5,945 nt of DNA from Bacteroidota bacterium (lineage in GTDB: Bacteria > Bacteroidota > Bacteroidia > Bacteroidales > UBA10428). Of this stretch, positions 1-5,945 are shown piece after piece (the stretch's first letter is position 1; each line of letters begins with the position of its first letter). Where the stretch lies: contig JAJUGM010000225.1 of NCBI GenBank assembly GCA_029268165.1, forward strand, positions 1-5,945, written 5' to 3'. The notes below the pieces were generated by a model. The model was given only the letters and a program-made list of their open reading frames with translations. It searched no databases and was not told where the DNA came from. The translations under genes and the position numbers were made by a program.

Positions 1-351
1 CGTTTTCGTACTCCTTATGTAAGTACCATCATTACAGCTTCAATAGCCATGATTCTTGCCGGCATATTACCTTTGTCAATACTTGGCGAACTTGTATCCA
101 TAGGGACTTTGTTTGCTTTTACCATAGTTTGTATCAGTGTGCTGGTTTTGCGTAAAACCAGACCTGATTTTCACCGGCCTTTTAAAACACCATGGGTACC
201 TTTTGTTCCTGTTTTAGGTGCACTGGTTTGCTTAATTCAGATGGCCTCTTTGCCCGTTGCCACATGGTTACGTTTGCTGTTCTGGCTTGTTATAGGTCTG
301 ATTGTTTATTTCACATACGGTTATTGGAACAGCAAGAAAAGGACTATTTGA
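1..351 (+). CDS. APC-superfamily amino acid permease, cationic amino acid transporter type (C-terminal part, 5' end outside window)
   Basis: The reading frame is open from base 1, so the gene starts upstream of the window; the 116 residues seen are roughly the last quarter of a protein that is usually near 450-500 residues. The fragment begins RFRTPYVST, the loop that precedes the last four membrane helices in this family. It continues through a helix around LAGILPLSILGELVSIGTL, a helix ending VLVLRKTRPD, the loop HRPFKTPWVPFVPVLG, and two final hydrophobic helices, ending in the basic tail NSKKRTI. The GTLFAF segment and the R-P-x-x-x-RPF-x-x-P-x-V-P loop are characteristic of the cationic amino acid transporter (CAT) branch of APC permeases. 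The family imports amino acids across the inner membrane; the exact substrate cannot be read from this end. The internal ATG at 49 lies inside the conserved region and is not the true start. Confidence 0.88.
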   Translation, partial: RFRTPYVSTIITASIAMILAGILPLSILGELVSIGTLFAFTIVCISVLVLRKTRPDFHRPFKTPWVPFVPVLGALVCLIQMASLPVATWLRLLFWLVIGLIVYFTYGYWNSKKRTI

Positions 352-436
352 AAGACAAAGTACAATCTGATTTTTTGGTTGTTGCATAATTCAGCAGAAA
401 AATATACTTTTCAGTGATTTTATTTATTTTAAAATC
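352..436 (+). other. AT-rich intergenic spacer between the permease and cstA
   Basis: These 85 bases separate the truncated permease from cstA and are the longest non-coding stretch inside the window. They are AT-rich. There is no Shine-Dalgarno-like purine run before the cstA ATG; the bases just upstream are T- and A-rich, as is usual in Bacteroidota. The T-run at 371-376 is not preceded by a GC-rich stem, so I do not see an intrinsic terminator for the upstream gene. The downstream part carries a weak promoter-like arrangement, listed separately. Confidence 0.6.
381..412 (+). promoter_or_regulatory. Possible Bacteroidota-type promoter upstream of cstA
   Basis: The octamer TACTTTTC at 405-412 matches the Bacteroidota -7 consensus TAnnTTTG at all but the last base. 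A GTTG at 381-384 lies 20 bases upstream, which suits the -33 TTTG element (one mismatch). Transcription would then start near 418-420 and leave a leader of under 20 bases before the cstA ATG at 437. Both elements are imperfect and such matches are common in AT-rich DNA, so this is a candidate only. If it is not real, cstA would be transcribed from a promoter upstream of the truncated permease. Confidence 0.25.
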
Positions 437-2221
437 ATGAATGCTATATATCTGGTTATTGCCGCCCTTTTGATACTGATATTATTTTACAGGTTTTACG
501 GCGCTTTCTTAAAGGCAAAGGTGCTTTCGGTCAATGAACACCTTGCAACCCCTGCTGTTAGGTTAAGAGACAATCATGATTATCTTCCCACAAACCGGTG
601 GGTTTTGTTGGGGCATCACTTTGCTGCAATTGCAGGTGCCGGCCCGCTCATAGGTCCCGTTTTGGCTGCCCAGTTTGGTTACCTGCCCTGCACATTATGG
701 TTGCTCATTGGCGCAGTACTGGCAGGTGCTGTACATGATACAGTAATATTGTTTGCTTCAATCAGATATGACGGAAAATCACTGGCCGAAATTGCCAAAG
801 GCGAACTTGGGGCTTTTTCGGGTTTTATCACCTCACTTGCTATTATTCTGATCCTCGTTGTGGCTATGGCCGGACTGGCTATAGCTGTTGTCAATGCCTT
901 GTATAAAAGCCCATGGGGTGCTTTTACCGTGGGAGTAACAATTCCCATCGCAATATTCATAGGGTTATATATGCGATTTATCAGGCCTAACCACATACTC
1001 GAAGCTACTATAATTGGCGTAACACTGGTGCTGCTTGGAGTAGTCGGAGGCCCTTATATTCAGCATACTGCTCTTGGCCGCCTGCTCACCTTTAACCGCG
1101 AGGAATTAACCATTTTGCTTGCAGCATACGGATTTATCGCCGCCATCCTGCCTGTCTGGCTATTACTAACTCCCCGTGATTACCTGAGCACATACATGAA
1201 AATCGGCACTGTTTTACTGCTTGCATTGGGAGTAATTATTGTCCGCCCTGTATTAAGGATGCATGCCATAACTGAATTTGTTCATGGTAACGGGCCGATA
1301 ATTCCGGGCAAAGTATGGCCGTTTATGTTTATTACAATTGCCTGTGGCGCTATATCGGGCTTTCATTCATTAATTTCCAGCGGGACAACTCCAAAAATGC
1401 TGAGCAATGAAAAAGATATTATTCCTGTTGGTTACGGAGGCATGCTCATTGAGTCATTTGTATCGGTAATTGCGCTTATTGCCGCCACACATCTATATCC
1501 TTCCGATTATTTTGCCATTAACACATTACCCGAAGTATTCAGAAATATCAATCCTGACTTACAACAGATAAAAGAACTACCCTGGCTATCGGGAATAATT
1601 GGCGAGGACCTTGCAGGCCGTCCCGGAGGGGCTGTTTCATTAGCTGTGGGGATGACCAGCATTTTTTCCAGAATTCCTGTTTTTGAGCGCCTTGCGGGTT
1701 ACTGGTACCATTTTGCCATTATGTTTGAGGCACTGTTTATCCTCACCACCATTGACGCAGGTACAAGGGTTGGCCGTTATCTGCTTCAGGAATTAGGTGG
1801 TTACATTTATAAACCTTTCGGAAACTTTAAATGGTGGCCGGGAATATTCATCAGCGGAGGTATTATTTCCTTTGCATGGGGTTATCTGGTGTACGGAGGA
1901 ACTGTTACCACAATATGGCCTTTATTCGGCACAGCTAACCAACTTCTGGCCACTCTGGCTTTAGCCATCGGCTCTACTTTCCTTATCCGCCGAAGGAAAA
2001 CACAATATGTATGGGTAACGGTAATACCCATGCTCTTTCTGGCGATTACCACGGTAACAGCAGGAATCCAGAATATTTTTGTCAATTATTTGCCAAAAGG
2101 CAATTCCATTCTGGCAATCATTTCAGCTGTAATTATCATTATGATTTTTGCTGTGATTACTGACTGTATTTACAAATGGCAAAAAATATGGAAAAACAAA
2201 TCATACGTTGAACTAAAATAA
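437..2221 (+). CDS. cstA: Carbon starvation protein A family transporter (CstA/BtsT type)
   Basis: This 594-residue inner-membrane protein carries the family's signature stretches. Residues 55-83 hold WVLLGHHFAAIAGAG followed by PLIGPVLAAQFGYLP; 94-114 hold the VLAGAVHD and RYDGKSL region; 306-320 hold ISGFHSLISSGTTPK; 438-450 hold TIDAGTRVGRYLL; and 494-509 hold WPLFGTANQLLATLAL. The last two fall in the C-terminal five-helix part of the family, so both halves are present and the gene appears intact. It begins with a hydrophobic helix (1-20) and ends in a short basic cytoplasmic tail (KWQKIWKNKS). It is about 100 residues shorter than E. coli CstA (701) and BtsT (716); shorter versions are normal in other phyla. 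In E. coli these proteins take up pyruvate (BtsT, a proton symporter) and pyruvate or peptides (CstA) under nutrient limitation; the substrate here is inferred only. The ATG at 437 puts the usual short N-terminus in front of helix 1. The gene lies 10 bases before the next permease and probably leads the operon. Confidence 0.95.
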   Translation: MNAIYLVIAALLILILFYRFYGAFLKAKVLSVNEHLATPAVRLRDNHDYLPTNRWVLLGHHFAAIAGAGPLIGPVLAAQFGYLPCTLWLLIGAVLAGAVHDTVILFASIRYDGKSLAEIAKGELGAFSGFITSLAIILILVVAMAGLAIAVVNALYKSPWGAFTVGVTIPIAIFIGLYMRFIRPNHILEATIIGVTLVLLGVVGGPYIQHTALGRLLTFNREELTILLAAYGFIAAILPVWLLLTPRDYLSTYMKIGTVLLLALGVIIVRPVLRMHAITEFVHGNGPIIPGKVWPFMFITIACGAISGFHSLISSGTTPKMLSNEKDIIPVGYGGMLIESFVSVIALIAATHLYPSDYFAINTLPEVFRNINPDLQQIKELPWLSGIIGEDLAGRPGGAVSLAVGMTSIFSRIPVFERLAGYWYHFAIMFEALFILTTIDAGTRVGRYLLQELGGYIYKPFGNFKWWPGIFISGGIISFAWGYLVYGGTVTTIWPLFGTANQLLATLALAIGSTFLIRRRKTQYVWVTVIPMLFLAITTVTAGIQNIFVNYLPKGNSILAIISAVIIIMIFAVITDCIYKWQKIWKNKSYVELK

Positions 2222-2231
2222 ACCCGTAACA

Positions 2232-3695
2232 ATGAACACTCAATCTGATACCCTCAGGACGTTCCGGCGCAGGCTTGGCTTATTCGACGCAACGGCTATT
2301 GTTGCCGGTTCAATGATAGGTTCAGGTATTTTTATTGTAAGTGCTGATATTGCCCGCAATATTGGTTCCCCGGGATGGTTGCTGGTGACATGGACCATTA
2401 CTGCTATACTCACTGTAATAGCAGCCATGTCATTTGGAGAGCTGGCATCACTATTTCCTCATGCAGGAGGGCAATACGTTTATATCAAAGAGGCCTATAA
2501 CCCGCTGATAGGCTTCCTTTACGGTTGGGCAGCCTTTCTGGTCATTCAAAGCGGAACTATCGCTGCCGTTGCTATGGGATTTGCCAAATTTACCGGAGTA
2601 ATTTTCCCGTGGATATCTGAAAAGAACGTATGGTTTCAATGGGGATTCATCAGGTTTTCAACGGTTCATCTTTTAGCCATTACTTCTATAATTTTGCTTA
2701 CATGGATTAACACCCGTGGAATAACCACTGGTAAATGGGTTCAGAATGCTTTTACTTCCATCAAAGTCATCATCCTCCTAAGTATGATTATAGCCGGCGT
2801 TTTTATTACATCAAATACCGAAGCGGTAAAGCTGAATAAAGAGGTTTTCTGGAATGCAATAAAAATTACTCCTGACGGAAGTGCATCACTCTTTGGCTTT
2901 GCGCTGATTGCAACTGTTGTGACCGCCATGGTCGGTTCATTATTTGCATCGGATGCATGGTACGATATTACTTTTGCCTCCGATGAGGTAATAAACCCTC
3001 GCCGTAATATTCCGCTCAGCTTACTTTTCGGAACTTTAATAGTAACATTCCTGTATATTCTTGTTAATTATTCCTATATTCAATCAATACCCCTGAGAGG
3101 CTTACCTGACGGTGTAACCGTCGCTGAAAAAGGTATTCAGTTTGCAACCGATGACCGCGTAGGCACAGCGGCTATGCAGGGCCTTCTGGGTGAAAATGCT
3201 GCAATTATTATGGCAATCCTAATCATGATTTCTACGTTCGGCTGTAATAATGGTATTATCCTGTCAAGTGCACGTATTTATTATGCAATGGCCGTTGACG
3301 GGTTGTTCTTCAGAAAGGCAGGCGTGTTAAACAAACGAGGTGTACCTGCCAGAGCGCTTGTTGTTCAGGGTATTTATACCTCGCTGCTATGCCTATCGGG
3401 TACTTATAGTAATCTGCTTGACTTTGTGGTATTTACAGTATTATTATTCTACATTCTTACTATTGCCTCTATTTTTGTTTTCCGGAGAAAAATGGCTGAA
3501 ACACAGCGCGAATACAAAGCGCCCGGCTACCCTATTATCCAGATTCTTTATATAACAGCATTATTATTTATTATGGCCATACTAGCTATCTATAAACCTT
3601 TGTATACATGGCCAGGATTAATAATCGTACTTTTAGGCGTTCCGGTTTATTATATATGGAAAATGAGTAACCTGCAAAACCATAAATCTGAATGA
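2232..3695 (+). CDS. APC-superfamily amino acid permease (complete)
   Basis: A 487-residue polytopic inner-membrane transporter, typical length for APC amino acid permeases with 12 helices. Helix 1 carries the substrate-binding glycine motif GSMIGSGIF (26-34). SFGELASLFPHAGGQYVYIK (67-86) matches the helix 2-3 region, and FASDAWYD (238-245) followed by DEVINPRRNIP (251-261) is the conserved helix 6-7 segment. SSARIYYAMAVDGLFF (345-360) is the conserved helix 8-9 loop. The C-terminus is a basic tail (WKMSNLQNHKSE). These features fit the branch that includes the L-type and Ser/Thr exchangers, so neutral amino acid uptake or exchange is the best guess, but substrate is not readable. It differs clearly from the CAT-type permease at the left edge, so the two are not a recent tandem duplication. 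Only 10 bases separate it from cstA, and its TGA overlaps the next start by four bases; the gene is therefore in the middle of an operon. No Shine-Dalgarno sequence is visible; the start gives a short polar N-terminus before helix 1. Confidence 0.92.
   Translation: MNTQSDTLRTFRRRLGLFDATAIVAGSMIGSGIFIVSADIARNIGSPGWLLVTWTITAILTVIAAMSFGELASLFPHAGGQYVYIKEAYNPLIGFLYGWAAFLVIQSGTIAAVAMGFAKFTGVIFPWISEKNVWFQWGFIRFSTVHLLAITSIILLTWINTRGITTGKWVQNAFTSIKVIILLSMIIAGVFITSNTEAVKLNKEVFWNAIKITPDGSASLFGFALIATVVTAMVGSLFASDAWYDITFASDEVINPRRNIPLSLLFGTLIVTFLYILVNYSYIQSIPLRGLPDGVTVAEKGIQFATDDRVGTAAMQGLLGENAAIIMAILIMISTFGCNNGIILSSARIYYAMAVDGLFFRKAGVLNKRGVPARALVVQGIYTSLLCLSGTYSNLLDFVVFTVLLFYILTIASIFVFRRKMAETQREYKAPGYPIIQILYITALLFIMAILAIYKPLYTWPGLIIVLLGVPVYYIWKMSNLQNHKSE
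3692..3695 (+). other. ATGA stop/start overlap between permease and GH26 gene
   Basis: The four bases ATGA contain the GH26 start codon (3692-3694) and the permease stop codon TGA (3693-3695). The arrangement is typical of co-transcribed genes with coupled translation. The GH26 start is supported because MKKLAYLTILL directly gives an N-terminal basic and hydrophobic signal peptide; no other nearby in-frame ATG would preserve it. Confidence 0.85.
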
Positions 3696-5896
3696 AGAAA
3701 CTGGCTTATCTGACAATTCTGTTATCCGTATTTTCTTTTTATTATTCACATTCGCTTAAAAGTCAGACTTTAAAGGTGATTTATAAAAATCTGGCCCTGA
3801 ATTCCTTAATTACTGCATCATCTGTAAGTGAGGGTCTGATTCCTCAAAATGCCATTGATGGTGATACTGCTACACGATGGAGCAGCGAAGCTAAAGACGA
3901 TGAATGGATTATTCTCGATCTCAGACAGCAATACAACATAGACAGGATTGTAATTAAATGGGAAGTTGCTTTTGCATCTGAATATAAAATTCAGGTTTCT
4001 GATGACGGTAATACATGGAATGATGCGACTAATATAAAAAACAGCGATGGTCAACATGATATTCTTGATCTGCCTTCGGTAAAAGCACGCTTAATTAAAC
4101 TGCATTGCATAAAAAGAGGTACAAAGTTTGGCATTTCCATCTGGGAATTTGAAGTTTACAGCTATAACTATATCATTTCAGTTCATGATGCATTTGATAG
4201 TCATCACGCTGGCAGATGGGAAACCGGTAAAAATTATCAGCTTGAAACCGAAAACAATATGCTTAAAATAGTCGGAAAGCCTTATGAAAAAACAAGAAAT
4301 GCCTTTTTCATTTTTCATTTGCCTGAAGACATTCCTTTGACAACATATCCCTACCTGAGTTTTAAATTAAAATGCACTGAAAATGTCAAAATGGAAATAT
4401 TTCCGGTACACCATAGCCATGTTACTGATACTTTACATTTTTCATTATTTGCAGATAATCACTGGCGGGTATATTCGTTTAAGCTTTATTCATCCTGTGA
4501 AAAACCTTTGAAAAAAATACTGTTCCGGATAATTCCGCTTTCAGATGCCCCCGGGAATAAACCGGTATTCATGGATGACCTTGTAATAGGGTATCAGGGA
4601 GATATACAACAAACAAATAAGACCTTACTTGATAAACTTATTTTAAACGCAGATAAATTAATGCAATATTGTGCAACTGGAGATAGTACCGGCGAAGTCA
4701 GATTTGATGCCAGAGCCAGATATGGGCAGGCAATAAAATATGCCCGTGAAATATTTTCTGAAGCAAACATCGCTCAATCTGAAATTGACACTGCTGTAAA
4801 ACACCTGATTTCGGCCAATGCTGATTTTGAGGAATCTGTGAATAAACCTTCCTTACCTTTTTCATGTGTTGTAAGAAATGCAACTATTGAAACACAATAT
4901 CTTTTCCATAACCTGAAAAATATTCAGGGGAAAGGTTTTTTCTTTGGTCAGATGGACCCGTTTGACTCTAACCTTGAAAGTAAGGAAAAAGAATTCCAGT
5001 CGGACATAGAAGATATATGCGGCTCATTGCCTGCGTTAGGGTCGTGGGAGCTAAAGGATATAGCATTAGGGCGAGGTTTTGGAAAAATTGCAGAAGAAGC
5101 TGAGTATTTTTACAGTCTGAATGGTATTGTATCGTTTTGCTGGCACATGCTTGATCCTTCAGGAAGAAGTTTTTATCTTGAAGAGTTGCAAGATAAAAAA
5201 ATAGCGAACCAGCTTTTACCGGGAGGCACAAAACACACATGGTTTCTGACTCAACTCGACCATATTGCGCTTTTCTTTCAGCAATTGAAAGGGCCTCACG
5301 GTGAATCAATACCTGTCCTTTTCCGGCCATTTCACGAAATGGACGGAGGCTGGTTCTGGTGGGGGAAAAACTGTCTTACTCCTGATAAGTTTGCCGAATT
5401 ATGGCAATTTACTTTTAATTATTTGGTGAATACCAAGAAAGTAAGGAATCTTCTGTTCGTTTATTCGCCCAGTGACCGCGTAAGAACTGTTGATGGTGAA
5501 AACGGTTATCTGGAGTTTTATCCCGGCGATGAATACGTTGATGTACTTGCACATGATAATTACTGGTTTTTGAAAAAACCTGAAGACAGCACCATGTTCC
5601 TGCATCAGGTGCGCATTACAACCCAGCTGGCTGATGAAAAAGAAAAAATAGCAGCACTTTCCGAAACAGGTTTATATAATATAACCATAAATGACTGGTT
5701 TACTTCAGTTTTATTAAAACCATTAAAAAACGATAACAAGGCATTCAGATTATCATACATTGCATTATGGAACCGGTCGTTTGTTCCCTATCGGGGACAT
5801 CCGTCGGCTGCAGATTTTCTGAAATTTTATCATGACCCTGCATCACTTTTTATTGGCGATTATCCCGATCTGTATCATTCAATTAAACCCGATTAA
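3692..5896 (+). CDS. Secreted multi-modular glycoside hydrolase family 26 protein, probable endo-beta-1,4-mannanase
   Basis: A 734-residue exported enzyme. Residues 1-25 form a signal peptide (KK, then hydrophobic 5-18); no cysteine follows it, so it is not a lipoprotein. Residues 32-157 are an F5/8 type C (discoidin/CBM32-like) domain, with NLALNSLITASS, AIDGDTATRWSS, DEWIILDL and YKIQVSDDGNTW. Residues 161-302 look like a second beta-sandwich module that I cannot assign. Residues 306-385 form a helical hairpin resembling the FIVAR-like linkers of Bacteroidota glycosidases. Residues 398-728 are the GH26 barrel: FFFGQMDPF (416-424), SFCWHMLDP (481-489), RPFHEMDGGWFWWG (545-558), LLFVYSPSD (587-595), DVLAHDNY (617-624) and ALSETG (655-660). 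By family knowledge E549 is the acid/base and E658 the nucleophile; their spacing of 109 residues is near that of Cellvibrio Man26A (E212, E320). Most GH26 enzymes cut beta-1,4-mannan, but beta-1,3-xylanases and lichenases also occur. The ATG overlaps the permease stop (ATGA), suggesting translational coupling. No type IX secretion tail is seen. Confidence 0.93.
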   Translation: MKKLAYLTILLSVFSFYYSHSLKSQTLKVIYKNLALNSLITASSVSEGLIPQNAIDGDTATRWSSEAKDDEWIILDLRQQYNIDRIVIKWEVAFASEYKIQVSDDGNTWNDATNIKNSDGQHDILDLPSVKARLIKLHCIKRGTKFGISIWEFEVYSYNYIISVHDAFDSHHAGRWETGKNYQLETENNMLKIVGKPYEKTRNAFFIFHLPEDIPLTTYPYLSFKLKCTENVKMEIFPVHHSHVTDTLHFSLFADNHWRVYSFKLYSSCEKPLKKILFRIIPLSDAPGNKPVFMDDLVIGYQGDIQQTNKTLLDKLILNADKLMQYCATGDSTGEVRFDARARYGQAIKYAREIFSEANIAQSEIDTAVKHLISANADFEESVNKPSLPFSCVVRNATIETQYLFHNLKNIQGKGFFFGQMDPFDSNLESKEKEFQSDIEDICGSLPALGSWELKDIALGRGFGKIAEEAEYFYSLNGIVSFCWHMLDPSGRSFYLEELQDKKIANQLLPGGTKHTWFLTQLDHIALFFQQLKGPHGESIPVLFRPFHEMDGGWFWWGKNCLTPDKFAELWQFTFNYLVNTKKVRNLLFVYSPSDRVRTVDGENGYLEFYPGDEYVDVLAHDNYWFLKKPEDSTMFLHQVRITTQLADEKEKIAALSETGLYNITINDWFTSVLLKPLKNDNKAFRLSYIALWNRSFVPYRGHPSAADFLKFYHDPASLFIGDYPDLYHSIKPD

Positions 5897-5915
5897 GAAA
5901 AATTTAATCCCAATT

Positions 5916-5943
5916 ATTGCATTAGAAAAATTTCTAATGCAAT
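5916..5943 (+). terminator. 13-bp perfect inverted repeat after the GH26 gene, probable transcription terminator
   Basis: The arms ATTGCATTAGAAA (5916-5928) and TTTCTAATGCAAT (5931-5943) are exact reverse complements around AA; in RNA the innermost A-U pairs would open to form a normal loop. The stem begins 19 bases after the GH26 stop codon, the usual position for an intrinsic terminator. The stem is AT-rich, with only three G-C pairs, and the window ends two bases after it, so the expected downstream U-run cannot be checked. It could also be a half of some other palindromic element. Confidence 0.5.
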
Positions 5944-5945
5944 GC

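Noticed and set aside
371..378. T-run as a terminator of the first permease gene
   Set aside because: No GC-containing stem precedes it, so it does not meet the pattern of an intrinsic terminator.
192..389. 65-codon + strand reading frame crossing the end of the first permease gene
   Set aside because: It lies mostly inside the permease in another frame, is Cys- and Phe-rich as shadow frames are, and has no start context or recognisable motif.
3340..3555. 71-codon + strand reading frame inside the second permease gene
   Set aside because: It is fully contained in a well-supported gene in another frame; its hydrophobicity follows from the membrane-helix codons of the real gene.
3692..3770. 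Lipoprotein signal on the GH26 protein
   Set aside because: There is no cysteine in the first 130 residues, so no lipobox is possible.
4968..5330. 120-codon - strand reading frame opposite the GH26 catalytic domain
   Set aside because: It is antisense to conserved GH26 motifs, shows no domain and has no plausible start context; it is a shadow of the real gene.
1..5945. Mobile element, CRISPR array, tRNA or rRNA
   Set aside because: I saw no transposase or integrase motif, no regularly spaced repeats, and no tRNA-like or rRNA-like segment; nearly all bases are accounted for by the four genes.

Overview
The window looks like chromosomal DNA from a member of the Bacteroidota. The reasons are indirect: the starts are ATG codons without Shine-Dalgarno purine runs, intergenic DNA is AT-rich, gene spacing is tight, and the last gene has the F5/8C plus helical-linker plus glycosidase architecture common in that phylum. 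There is no rRNA or taxonomic marker gene, so the assignment is an inference. All genes are on the + strand, and nothing on the - strand looks like a gene.

Layout: (1) 1-351, the C-terminal end of an APC-superfamily amino acid permease of the cationic amino acid transporter type, cut by the left edge. (2) 352-436, a short AT-rich spacer, the only plausible internal promoter region. (3) 437-2221, a complete carbon starvation protein A (CstA/BtsT family) transporter. (4) 2232-3695, a second, different APC-superfamily amino acid permease, 10 bases downstream of cstA. (5) 3692-5896, a secreted multi-modular family 26 glycoside hydrolase, probably an endo-beta-mannanase, whose ATG overlaps the permease stop by four bases (ATGA). 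(6) 5897-5945, a perfect 13-bp inverted repeat that probably ends the transcript.

Genes 3 to 5 are packed as one operon: cstA, an amino acid permease and an exported mannan-degrading enzyme. The three transporters would handle small nitrogen and carbon compounds (amino acids, and pyruvate or peptides for CstA). The enzyme would cut a mannan-type polysaccharide outside the cytoplasm. The pairing is unusual because no SusC/SusD pair, oligosaccharide transporter or mannan regulator lies in the window. One reading is a scavenging or starvation-response operon; another is a fortuitous junction. The window holds no mobile element, CRISPR array, tRNA or rRNA, and I see no clear evidence of a wholly new system. 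The most notable points are the operon composition and the unassigned middle module of the glycosidase.
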